A stretch of DNA of 6,273 bases, from the NCBI GenBank assembly GCA_023390335.1, contig JAEWCZ010000030.1:1-6273 (forward strand), read 5' to 3'. Source of the DNA: Bacillota bacterium. Lineage in GTDB: Bacteria; Bacillota; Clostridia; Acetivibrionales; DSM-1351. The notes under the pieces were generated by a model. It made no database searches, was not told the origin of the DNA, and worked only from the letters and a program-made list of their open reading frames with translations. Below are positions 1 to 5,013 of this stretch, piece after piece. Each line of letters opens with the position of its first letter. Within the stretch, counting starts at the first letter, position 1. The position numbers were made by a program, and so were the translations under genes.

Positions 1-2
1 CG

Positions 3-128
3 CTGACCGAAACAACAGATGACATATCAACTATCTCCTACAGCTGTGGCTTTAACAACCTGTCTAATTTTAATAAGCAATTTAAAAAAATTACAGGAAG
101 TTCGCCTCGGGAATACCGTAAACGATAG
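3..128 (+). CDS. AraC-family transcriptional regulator, C-terminal end (partial)
   Basis: This is the last 41 codons of a gene that begins before the window, ending in TAG at 126-128. The translation includes ISTISYSCGFNNLSNFNKQF and then KKITGSSPREYRK. That is the second helix-turn-helix of the AraC/XylS DNA-binding domain: the CGF-N-LSNFN-QFKK recognition helix followed by the G-SPREYR tail that typically closes these proteins. Proteins of this family bind DNA near promoters, often of sugar or metabolite genes, with a ligand-binding domain at the N-terminus. That domain lies outside the window, so the inducer and targets cannot be told. It is the only clear plus-strand gene here and converges on the dehydrogenase remnant. 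The family call is firm; the specific role is unknown. Confidence 0.93.
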   Translation: MTETTDDISTISYSCGFNNLSNFNKQFKKITGSSPREYRKR

Positions 129-258
129 AATTTTACCAGTATTCCAAGCATCGCTCCCAAACCATTCCTTTTCCCTTTTCTAAGTCCACCTTCATAATCA
201 TAAAATATGCCTGAAAATTCCCATTCAGAATTTTGAACAATACAGTATCAATACAAAT

Positions 259-313
259 AAAAGAAAAGAATATAAAGAATCGTCAATTATGATTCTAAAT
301 ATTCTTTTCTTTT
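259..313. terminator. AT-rich inverted repeat between convergent genes, likely bidirectional terminator
   Basis: Arms 259-281 and 291-313 pair over 14 bp (259-272 with 300-313) and 6 bp (276-281 with 291-296), separated by a 3x3 internal loop (TAA against AAA). The apical loop is 9 nt. The outer arm is A-rich on the left and T-rich on the right, so transcripts from either side would end a hairpin in a U-rich stretch. It lies about 130 nt after the AraC stop and 80 nt after the dehydrogenase stop. The low GC content of the stem makes terminator strength uncertain. Confidence 0.55.
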
Positions 314-393
314 TCATAGCCTTCAAACTCTCTATATGCCTTGAACTTACGAAAAAGGTGCCTACCAAAGCTAGTACCCTCTTGACAAAAAAA

Positions 394-1134
394 CTATAAT
401 AGCTGATTGCGTTTGCTTTCAGGCTCTTCACCATTCTCTACACGTTTTATATTATTCATAAAGAAATCATATCTTTTTTTATGGAATTTTAGACCGTCAG
501 GCATACCTGCCGTATGGGGAGTAAGTATCACATTACTCAGATTCCGAAGCTCACTGTCGGTTGAAAGCGGTTCAGATTCAAACACATCCATGCATGCACC
601 TGCAATATTTCCATTTTTTAAAGCACCTATTAAGTCTTTTTCATTGACAATTCCACCACGGGCTGTATTTATAAAAAGTGAGGTATTCTTTATTTTCTTG
701 AATACCTCTTTGTCAATCAGCTGTTTGGTTTGCGGATTCAGGGATGCATGTACAGTTACTATGTCTGATGCACTTACAAGATAATCAATATCCGTCATTT
801 TCACAAAACCGTCAGGTTGTACAACAGCTTTCCTAGCATAAGCCAGCACATTCATATCAAAGACCCTGCAAAACTCAGCTACTTTTTTACCGATAGCGCC
901 AAAGCCTATAATTCCAATCGTTTTACCTGTTAATTCACTTCCTGAATAATTTAATTAACTTTCATCTATCCTGTTTTTCATGAAAGCATCAAGAAACGGT
1001 ATGTTTTTATAATAAGACAATATCAATGCCATTACGTGCTCGGCCACTGCCTGCGCATTCACTCCTGAAGCATTAGCCACCCAAATGCCGAGTTGTGTGC
1101 AGGCATCGATATATAGGCACCCGTCTGTACATAC
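394..1134 (-). pseudogene. D-2-hydroxyacid dehydrogenase (NAD-dependent), N-terminally truncated with in-frame stop
   Basis: Reading leftwards from about 1134 in one frame gives a recognisable D-isomer-specific 2-hydroxyacid dehydrogenase: GIWVANASGVNAQAVAEHVM, then the Rossmann glycine motif IGIIGFGAIGKK (GFGAIG at 889-906), then the catalytic Arg in NTARGG (codon 658-660), the Glu in DVFESEPL and the His in LTPHTAG. The family oxidises or reduces 2-hydroxy/2-keto acids with NAD(P). The frame is broken by TAA at 955-957, just before the Rossmann domain and with no frame change, so it is a plain nonsense mutation. About 247 codons remain of a usual 310-330. The first 70-80 residues are missing and upstream sequence is not recognisable. 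The segment after the stop has an ATG at 855, but it lies inside the Rossmann fold, so it would not yield a working enzyme. Substrate is undetermined. Confidence 0.88.
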
Positions 1135-1396
1135 TTCGAAGAAAAGCCATTTGATGTTTGCAATACAAGCTCACATCTTCGAAGTTATATACTGCGAGAA
1201 AATTTGCTGAATAATATCCCTTTTACCACGGGGTATAGGTTTTACCAAATTATTAATCTATTGCCAAAAGTATATGATTTTGCTAAATCGATTACACCTA
1301 ATGACAAAATGCCTTTTTTATACTTACACAGCATTACCCTATCACCACCACTGTCTCAACGTTCCTGTAAACCTTCAATACTTCATATACTCTAAA
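1135..1396. other. Gap without a recognisable gene
   Basis: This is where the dehydrogenase N-terminus should be, but none of the minus-strand frames gives family sequence. All frames carry stops. Two copies of the palindrome CTTCGAAG occur about 44 bp apart (near 1134 and 1178) at the decayed edge of the dehydrogenase and may mark an old rearrangement. A 63-codon plus-strand frame here has no ribosome site and no family likeness, so it is not called. Confidence 0.5.
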
Positions 1397-1720
1397 CTAT
1401 CTCTCAACAAAAATTCTTACAGTTTCCTTCAACTCATCACTGAACTCTTCTAGATCTTCAAAGCTAATCGCACTATCACTTATAAGGGAAATAATGTTAT
1501 AAACAAGGTTCGATCGGCTCATTTCTAATTGAACGCCAGTTTTCTTCCTATCTTCCTTTATTCTCTTGTCCAGGCTCCAAAACTTTTCTGATGGATTAGC
1601 GTCTTCACTTAGTAATTCTATATATTCCTTATTGAGCCTGTCCATATAGGCTTCCTGCCAATCACCAATTTTATTTCTGAAAAGCATCCAGTCCTTTTTT
1701 GTAAATCTCTGCTCTTGCAA
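1397..1720 (-). CDS. Conserved-looking small helical protein, function unknown (107 aa)
   Basis: The frame is intact and ends in TAG at 1397-1399. The chosen start is TTG at 1718-1720 because AGGGAGG (1730-1736) sits 8 nt upstream; a TTG at 1745-1747 would give 116 residues but has no good ribosome site. The protein is highly charged and predicted mostly helical, for example KDWMLFRNKIGDWQEAYMDR and later SFEDLEEFSDELKETVRIF. It has no signal peptide, membrane segment or cysteine pairs, so it should be a soluble cytoplasmic protein. The pattern resembles small uncharacterised Clostridia proteins, but I cannot name a family. A consensus promoter and a leader hairpin lie upstream, and the decayed dehydrogenase lies downstream. 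Intactness and good expression signals among decayed neighbours suggest it is retained. It could be a regulatory or adaptor protein, but nothing in the sequence proves that. Confidence 0.82.
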   Translation of the reverse strand: MQEQRFTKKDWMLFRNKIGDWQEAYMDRLNKEYIELLSEDANPSEKFWSLDKRIKEDRKKTGVQLEMSRSNLVYNIISLISDSAISFEDLEEFSDELKETVRIFVER

Positions 1721-1729
1721 AGTCCAAAG

Positions 1730-1736
1730 CCTCCCT
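1730..1736 (-). promoter_or_regulatory. Ribosome binding site deciding a TTG start
   Basis: On the minus strand AGGGAGG lies 8 nt before TTG (1718-1720). It falls inside the longer reading frame, which argues that the first nine codons of that frame are not translated. Confidence 0.7.
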
Positions 1737-1771
1737 CTAAATTCCAACTTTTCAATTCAATTTCACAATAA

Positions 1772-1801
1772 AACCTTCAAATACTCTTTTGGTTGAAGGT
1801 T
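1772..1801 (-). promoter_or_regulatory. 5' leader hairpin, possible attenuator
   Basis: The arms AACCTTCAA and TTGAAGGTT form a perfect 9-bp stem with a 12-nt loop. On the minus strand the stem is followed by TTATTG, so it ends in a short U-rich run. It lies between the promoter (1824-1852) and the ribosome site (1730-1736) of the 107-aa gene, inside the mRNA leader. A ten-codon mini-frame (MNRTFNQKSI) starts at an ATG just before it and runs through the stem. An attenuator role is inference; it could simply be a weak terminator. Confidence 0.45.
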
Positions 1802-1823
1802 CTATTCATTACAATTTTCTTTA

Positions 1824-1852
1824 ATTATAAAGATCGTAAGGCGCACTGTCAA
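1824..1852 (-). promoter_or_regulatory. Consensus sigma-A promoter for the 107-aa gene
   Basis: On the minus strand TTGACA (1847-1852) and TATAAT (1824-1829) are separated by exactly 17 nt, a perfect match to the vegetative consensus. The start of transcription would fall near 1817, giving a leader of about 97 nt that contains the hairpin. Confidence 0.85.
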
Positions 1853-1917
1853 ATTATATCCAATTTCAAAATATTTATTTTTCAAATATGATTGTGTATA
1901 ATAACAAAATAAGGGTT

Positions 1918-1940
1918 AATGGCAATGGTATATTGCCATT
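1918..1940. terminator. Hairpin, possible weak terminator of the 2019-2240 remnant
   Basis: AATGGCAAT (1918-1926) and ATTGCCATT (1932-1940) form a perfect 9-bp stem with a 5-nt loop. Read on the minus strand it lies 79 nt after the end of the remnant and is followed only by a mixed T-rich stretch (CCTTATTTTG), so termination is uncertain. Confidence 0.4.
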
Positions 1941-2018
1941 TCTATTGTAAGTTGTCATTTGCTCCATTCGCAGTTAAGGCCGATTTGGATAGTTTGTTTT
2001 TACACAAAATCTATATGT

Positions 2019-2240
2019 TCACATCGTAAACTGCTGCCTCTGATTTTCCGTCTGCTCCGGCCCCTGCCGATCCAGCTTCATGAGCTGTTCCATGCTGTAA
2101 TCAAGGACTTTTGTCTTTCTCTCTTAGATCATCACCATGTAAAATTTCTTTTGCACCGGAATCAGTGCAGGAGTTTCCTCAATAATCGTGCGTATTTTCT
2201 CCATGTCAATCCGTGCTGAAACTCTATTCAAAGCAGCATT
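2019..2240 (-). pseudogene. Decayed C-terminal coding remnant, family uncertain
   Basis: One minus-strand frame reads SARIDMEKIRTIIEETPALI, then PVQKKFYMVMI, a TAA at 2124-2126, then ERKTKVLDYSMEQLMKLDRQ, and ends with TGA at 2019-2021. The composition (charged helices, few rare residues) looks like real protein on both sides of the stop, which suggests a nonsense mutation. The same frame is closed upstream by TGA at 2241-2243 and continues beyond it as a hydrophobic-basic stretch, so the remnant may be longer. There is no ribosome site before the internal ATG at 2202-2204. The helical, Lys-rich tail faintly resembles the C-terminus of HipA-like kinases, but this is a guess. Plus-strand frames in the same place are taken as shadows. 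Confidence 0.4.
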
Positions 2241-2361
2241 TCACAGAAGTCCCAAGGTGAAAGGGTTTCTGGTTACATTTTTTATTAGTTTGTGAGATTT
2301 TTTGAAAAATGGCGCAAAGATACCCGGTTGCATAAAACAATCGGGCAAGGGGAGTGATTTG

Positions 2362-2544
2362 TTAATATATCTCAGAATGGCGATAGGCGATACCGTCTAT
2401 TTCAATTACATAGGTTCCAACACCTTCTTCATCGCATTTTAGAATTAATTAGTTGTCCCCCAACATAAGTGAAGCTGAATCGCCGGAGCATCAAACAAGC
2501 AACAGAATAACTGCCAGTAAAATACTGCTGAATAATCTTTTCAT
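2362..2544 (-). pseudogene. Small lipoprotein remnant with a stop codon at the lipobox
   Basis: From ATG at 2542-2544 the frame gives a classic export signal, MKRLFSSILLAVILLLV, then TGA (2491-2493), then CSGDSASLMLGDN, TAA (2449-2451), and LILKCDEEGVGTYVIEIDG ending at TAA (2362-2364). In an intact bacterial lipoprotein the residue before the Cys of the lipobox is normally Gly or Ala. A single change GGA to TGA would turn LLVGC into the sequence seen, so the first stop is best read as a point mutation. The second stop confirms decay. No clear ribosome site precedes the ATG. If intact, the product would be a short (about 60 aa) surface lipoprotein with the Cys lipidated in the membrane. Its function is unknown. 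Confidence 0.6.
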
Positions 2545-2552
2545 ATATTTTA

Positions 2553-2570
2553 TGTGTATGCCTATACACA
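2553..2570. promoter_or_regulatory. Perfect 7-bp inverted repeat upstream of the lipoprotein remnant
   Basis: TGTGTAT (2553-2559) and ATACACA (2564-2570) are exact inverted copies with a 4-nt spacer, ending 8 nt before the ATG of the remnant. It could be an operator or an mRNA hairpin that hides the start region. No promoter hexamers are convincing next to it. Confidence 0.4.
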
Positions 2571-2630
2571 AGGCCTCTAGCTGTATATACCATTGGATAA
2601 ACTACAAGGCGTTTTCTTTAGTCCTTGCCG

Positions 2631-2656
2631 GCGTTGTATTGTATAATATACTACGC
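2631..2656 (-). terminator. Hairpin downstream of the 52-aa gene
   Basis: GCGTTGTAT (2631-2639) pairs with ATACTACGC (2648-2656) with one mismatch and an 8-nt loop. It starts 13 nt after the TAG of the membrane-protein gene but lacks a following T-run on the minus strand, so it may only stabilise the mRNA end. Confidence 0.35.
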
Positions 2657-2669
2657 GTTACCGACTTCT

Positions 2670-2828
2670 CTATTCATCTTCTGTAAAGTAGTATCCAATG
2701 AATGACATAATTAATCCAATTATTGAAACTACCCAGCCTATAAAGAGAAACGAATCTGGCCCTAAACTGATAGCTATTCCTAACAAAATAATTGCTATCC
2801 CCATCAAAATTTTCTTCACAGATTTCAT
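2670..2828 (-). CDS. Small two-helix membrane protein (52 aa)
   Basis: ATG at 2826-2828 follows AGGGGGG (2835-2841) by 6 nt, and the frame ends in TAG at 2670-2672. The product begins MKSVKKILMGIAIILLGIAI and has two hydrophobic segments, roughly residues 7-23 and 26-47, joined by a short SLGPDS turn. It ends in the acidic tail FTEDE. The basic N-terminus suggests that end stays in the cytoplasm, which with two helices would leave the tail inside too. A good sigma-A promoter lies about 50 nt upstream. A 77-codon frame that overlaps it (from 2907) has no ribosome site and is a shadow. Such short hairpin membrane proteins are common in Clostridia and mostly uncharacterised; toxin, transporter accessory or stress roles are all possible. 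Confidence 0.82.
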   Translation of the reverse strand: MKSVKKILMGIAIILLGIAISLGPDSFLFIGWVVSIIGLIMSFIGYYFTEDE

Positions 2829-2878
2829 AAATATCCCCCCTAACATAATAATGTAATGTGTAATTAGTTTTCGATTGT

Positions 2879-2907
2879 GTTATAACAATATGCCGTAAAA
2901 TATGCAA
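2879..2907 (-). promoter_or_regulatory. Sigma-A promoter of the 52-aa membrane protein
   Basis: On the minus strand TTGCAT (2902-2907) and TATAAC (2879-2884) are separated by 17 nt. Two of six bases differ from consensus in the -35 box and one in the -10 box. Transcription would begin near 2872, leaving a leader of about 44 nt before the ATG. Confidence 0.7.
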
Positions 2908-2949
2908 GCATTCTCCTACTGCTCATTCCTTCACGGAAACTGCGTTCAT

Positions 2950-3133
2950 TCAAATGGTATTAATAACATAAAGTATATCAGAAACAAGATCTAGATTGTT
3001 ATTATAATCAGGAGCCTAGAATTTTGCATAAACGAATCTTATTTTGCACTGAACTTCATCTAATTTTTGAGCTAAAACACTATAATCCATAAGGAGCATT
3101 TGACAATACTTCAATTGCGTCATTCAATAACAT
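2950..3133 (-). pseudogene. Possible short frameshifted coding remnant
   Basis: From ATG at 3131-3133 one frame gives MLLNDAIEVLSNAPYGL and then TAG. The next frame continues with VLAQKLDEVQCKIRFVYAKF, a TAG, and APDYNNNLDLVSDILYVIN before TGA at 2950-2952. The two pieces have similar helical, charged character and join at the point where the first one stops, which suggests one decayed small gene. There is no ribosome site and no known family match. The call is tentative; it may be chance open sequence. Confidence 0.28.
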
Positions 3134-3139
3134 GTGAAC

Positions 3140-3171
3140 AGGGCGGTGATATGCGTACTTCTCACCGCCCT
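3140..3171 (-). terminator. GC-rich hairpin after the secreted-protein gene
   Basis: AGGGCGGTGA (3140-3149) and TCACCGCCCT (3162-3171) form a perfect 10-bp stem with a 12-nt loop, by far the most GC-rich structure here. It lies 57 nt after the TAG of the 338-aa gene. Neither strand has a T-run after the stem, so it may work as a weak or factor-assisted terminator or as a 3' stabiliser. Confidence 0.6.
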
Positions 3172-3228
3172 AATACACAGTTCAATTATATTCGACTATT
3201 GAATTGGTGTACTTTTCACTTTGCACCT

Positions 3229-4245
3229 CTAATTGCTTGTCGCCCAAAATGCTGTTGCACTATCTGAAGATTGATCATAATTGAATCCGGCAGAAACGCC
3301 TATGCTAGGTCCACTTTTAGAAAAAGACAGTGAAAGTCCAGACAACGAAATTCTCTGATGATAGTATCTTCCAATAGCAGATTCGCGACTATTCGTGCTG
3401 GTAACCTTCGTCATTTGCGCTGATAGGGTTCCTGTATGATATCTGTTATAAGTTCCTGCAATTGTACCTCTAATATTTATGCCTTTTGCACATCCGGCAT
3501 TGGGATTATAGTCGTCGTAGCCATATCCATTCTCGTTGATGTAGTCTACATATACATCACTACCAGTAAAGCCAACATTCTTTTTATATGTCCAATAAAT
3601 TGTATTGGGTTCCGCAGTAAAATCACCGCTCCACGCCATTGCCACCTTGTCAGTTAGAGTCCAGGACGGAGCATACTCCCATTTCCATGTATATGTAAGG
3701 TACTTTCTGGCAACGCCACCGCTATAAGACCGATGACTGCAGGTGATACTTGCGGTCCAGTTGCTGAGCGCTAGGATTGCTTGCTCAACTGGCATTGCCT
3801 CCACTTTCTGGATCTCATTTTTAGGAACTGCGGCCTCCGTACGACTACCAACATCCATGGCCTTATCCGTAAGAATCTTCTCAACCAAGGAATCCTCTCC
3901 CAGTATATGTTCGAATATACGAACGTTCTCATCATCTATAACAATAGCTCCGTCATCGCTAAGTGTGTACTCTACTTGATAGTCTTCTGTGAAGACTCCG
4001 TATGTTTTGGTTGTGGATTCATGGGTATATTGACCTTCGTATAGTTTCAACCTAACGGTATCATCAATGGCTTCAATGAAATCCATGGAGTATCCAGCAT
4101 CAAGCAGATACTGTACAACAACCTTAGTCGAGGGCTCTGCTGCCAAATTAGATGCTTCGTCGTCCGCGGCAAAAGCTGTAAGTCCTGATGATGCAACGAG
4201 TATTAGACTCAGAACAAAAGACATAAGACCTTTTAACTTTTTCAT
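3229..4245 (-). CDS. Secreted protein of unknown family (338 aa)
   Basis: ATG at 4243-4245 is preceded by a perfect AAGGAGGT (4252-4259), and the frame runs intact to TAG at 3229-3231. Residues 1-27 form a Sec signal peptide: basic MKKLKG, a hydrophobic core, and a probable cleavage after AFA. Residues 38-75 contain a short motif (VVQYLLDAGYSMDFIEAIDD) of a kind seen near the mature N-terminus of Firmicute secreted proteins. Residues 78-165 are acidic. From about 165 the protein is rich in Trp, Tyr, Ser and Gly and looks like beta strands, with W187, W189, W195, W205, W218 and W334. It ends in an alternating Ser/Gly-rich stretch around residues 300-325. Only two cysteines remain after secretion, C169 and C252, which could form one disulfide. 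No catalytic motif, sortase signal, lipobox or repeat is visible, so it is probably released. It has no firm sigma-A promoter in the 92-nt gap and may share a transcript with the Cys-rich ORF. Function unknown. Confidence 0.92.
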   Translation of the reverse strand: MKKLKGLMSFVLSLILVASSGLTAFAADDEASNLAAEPSTKVVVQYLLDAGYSMDFIEAIDDTVRLKLYEGQYTHESTTKTYGVFTEDYQVEYTLSDDGAIVIDDENVRIFEHILGEDSLVEKILTDKAMDVGSRTEAAVPKNEIQKVEAMPVEQAILALSNWTASITCSHRSYSGGVARKYLTYTWKWEYAPSWTLTDKVAMAWSGDFTAEPNTIYWTYKKNVGFTGSDVYVDYINENGYGYDDYNPNAGCAKGINIRGTIAGTYNRYHTGTLSAQMTKVTSTNSRESAIGRYYHQRISLSGLSLSFSKSGPSIGVSAGFNYDQSSDSATAFWATSN

Positions 4246-4251
4246 CGTATT

Positions 4252-4259
4252 ACCTCCTT
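4252..4259 (-). promoter_or_regulatory. Perfect ribosome binding site of the secreted-protein gene
   Basis: AAGGAGGT matches the 16S anti-SD over eight bases and ends 6 nt before the ATG at 4243-4245. It fixes the start and predicts strong translation. Confidence 0.9.
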
Positions 4260-4337
4260 ATAATTTTGAGTTTATTGTTTGTGTTTTTGATTAGTATGTT
4301 TCACTTCGTTAGATTCACAGCAGTCATCAACATTATC

Positions 4338-4514
4338 TCAATCGAGATTTGTGTTTTCTGCGACATTTAGTCCGTTTATTGTTAATAACACACAATTCCT
4401 GCAGTTGATGTCATTGCAGATGGCAAGTACATGTTTTCCTAAATCCACGACACAGTAGCAATTGACACATAGATAACTATTGCCATCAAGATGGAAAAAA
4501 GCAGACTTTTTCAT
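4338..4514 (-). CDS. Cysteine-rich small protein (58 aa), unknown
   Basis: The frame ends in TGA at 4338-4340. The preferred start is ATG at 4512-4514, with a modest AAGAGAA about 8 nt upstream. GTG at 4572-4574 would extend it to 78 codons but overlaps an inverted repeat and has no ribosome site. The product, beginning MKKSAFFHLDGNSYL, has six cysteines at 16, 19, 21, 33, 38 and 41 in the order C-x2-C-x-C-x11-C-x4-C-x2-C. Paired CxxC motifs of this sort usually bind zinc or an iron-sulfur cluster; oxidised disulfides are the alternative. The N-terminus is too polar to be a signal peptide, so a cytoplasmic zinc-ribbon-like protein fits best. It lies 92 nt upstream of the secreted-protein gene on the same strand and may be cotranscribed. 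A short inverted repeat (ATCTC/GAGAT) overlaps its stop codon. Weak start signals keep confidence moderate. Confidence 0.5.
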   Translation of the reverse strand: MKKSAFFHLDGNSYLCVNCYCVVDLGKHVLAICNDINCRNCVLLTINGLNVAENTNLD

Positions 4515-4568
4515 TATAATTTCTCTTAGCATATTGTTTTTGACTTGTTGATATGCTATCTTAGGAGT

Positions 4569-4633
4569 ATCCACAAAAAATCAGAATGTCACTTATGTGA
4601 CAAGGTGTCCAGCCTTTTGATTTTTTTGTGGAT
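4569..4633. repeat. 65-bp inverted-repeat element able to fold as a cloverleaf
   Basis: The outer arms ATCCACAAAAAATCA (4569-4583) and its inverse (4618-4633) match except for one extra A/T. Inside are a perfect 6-bp hairpin TGTCAC-TTAT-GTGACA (4587-4602) and a smaller AAGG/CCTT hairpin (about 4602-4616), giving a three-way junction. On the plus strand the outer stem runs straight into a T-run (4633-4638), like an intrinsic terminator, though no plus-strand gene precedes it. It could be a small mobile repeat (MITE-like), a terminator or a structured RNA. No target duplication is evident at its edges. Confidence 0.6.
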
Positions 4634-4636
4634 TTT

Positions 4637-4663
4637 TTATGTTATCATACGCATCACCCCCTT
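4637..4663 (-). other. Strong ribosome site with a three- to five-codon mini-ORF
   Basis: On the minus strand AAGGGGG (4657-4663) is followed 8 nt later by ATG ATA ACA TAA (4637-4648); an ATG two codons earlier gives MRMIT. The mini-frame ends directly before the cloverleaf element and the Cys-rich ORF. It may be a leader peptide, or the 5' end of a gene whose body was lost. Which one applies cannot be decided from sequence. Confidence 0.4.
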
Positions 4664-4713
4664 AATAATCATATTTTATAAACATAGAATATCTGCAGGA
4701 GCAGGACTTCTTT

Positions 4714-4885
4714 TTAGACGTTAACCCAATATGGATCAACCCAATACCCTCTGGTTTCATTCCAACACGATATTGTATGACTCCATTATAATCTCGATAT
4801 TTTTTACGATTACATCTGCATAAGGTGCATTGATAACTTGTTCGGCAGAAAATTTTTCAGTCAATATTACTCTACTGCTCATCAT
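4714..4885 (-). pseudogene. Remnant of a small secreted protein, two frameshifts
   Basis: Three successive frames join into one sensible sequence: EKFSAEQVINAPYADVIVK, then KYRDYNGVIQYR, then WNETRGYWVDPYWVNV and TAA at 4714-4716. The shifts fall in a run of six A/T bases (4800-4805) and near 4762-4766, each fitted by loss of one base. The tail Y-NG-QYR-WN-TRGYWVDPYW is a pattern I recognise from short exported proteins of Clostridia; it is Trp/Tyr-rich and normally sits at the very C-terminus, as here. The N-terminal signal peptide is no longer readable. The promoter and ribosome site at 4961-5004 most likely once served this gene. Function of the family is not known to me. Confidence 0.58.
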
Positions 4886-4976
4886 GCAAATTTCCGGTAT
4901 GCCACACTGAAAATTAATAAGTATGGAAGTACGTTATCACCCAGCCATAGCAGACTGAGTACCCCCTCTGTAAATT

Positions 4977-5004
4977 ATTATAGCATAACTATTGCAATAG
5001 TCAA
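4977..5004 (-). promoter_or_regulatory. Sigma-A promoter with a palindromic spacer, followed by a ribosome site
   Basis: On the minus strand TTGACT (4999-5004) and TATAAT (4977-4982) are separated by 16 nt. The ribosome-site-like AGAGGGGGT (4961-4969) follows closely. No intact gene starts after it: the nearest ATG (4946-4948) is closed after three codons, and the frameshifted remnant lies further down. It therefore looks like an orphaned promoter of that remnant. Confidence 0.75.
4988..5001. promoter_or_regulatory. Perfect 14-bp palindrome, probable operator
   Basis: ACTATTGCAATAGT is its own reverse complement and lies between the -35 and -10 boxes, overlapping the -35 by three bases. A dimeric repressor (TetR- or MarR-like) bound here would block RNA polymerase. 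The regulator is unknown; the fragment just upstream (5014-5232) is a candidate only by position. Confidence 0.6.
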
Positions 5005-5013
5005 TAATTGTTT

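Noticed and set aside
225..434. 69-codon minus-strand frame
   Set aside because: It runs through the AT-rich hairpin and the end of the dehydrogenase, has no ribosome site and gives low-complexity sequence.
407..784. 125-codon plus-strand frame
   Set aside because: It is antisense to the well-recognised dehydrogenase sequence and is a shadow.
1959..2219. 86-codon plus-strand frame
   Set aside because: It is antisense to the decayed minus-strand frame, with no ribosome site and an unusual His/Cys/Leu-rich composition.
2241..2493. TGA stops as possible recoding (Trp, Gly or selenocysteine)
   Set aside because: TAA stops interrupt the same remnants, no recoding structure is seen, and intact genes nearby do not use internal TGA.
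2674..2907. 77-codon minus-strand frame overlapping the 52-aa gene
   Set aside because: Its start lies in the -35 box of the promoter and it has no ribosome site; the 52-aa frame has both a promoter and a ribosome site.
3436..4294. Several plus-strand frames of 73-87 codons
   Set aside because: All are antisense to the 338-aa secreted-protein gene and lack start signals.
4261..4340. Possible promoter directly before the secreted-protein gene (CATACTAAT-like -10)
   Set aside because: No -35 box is found at a workable distance; a sporulation-sigma reading is too speculative.
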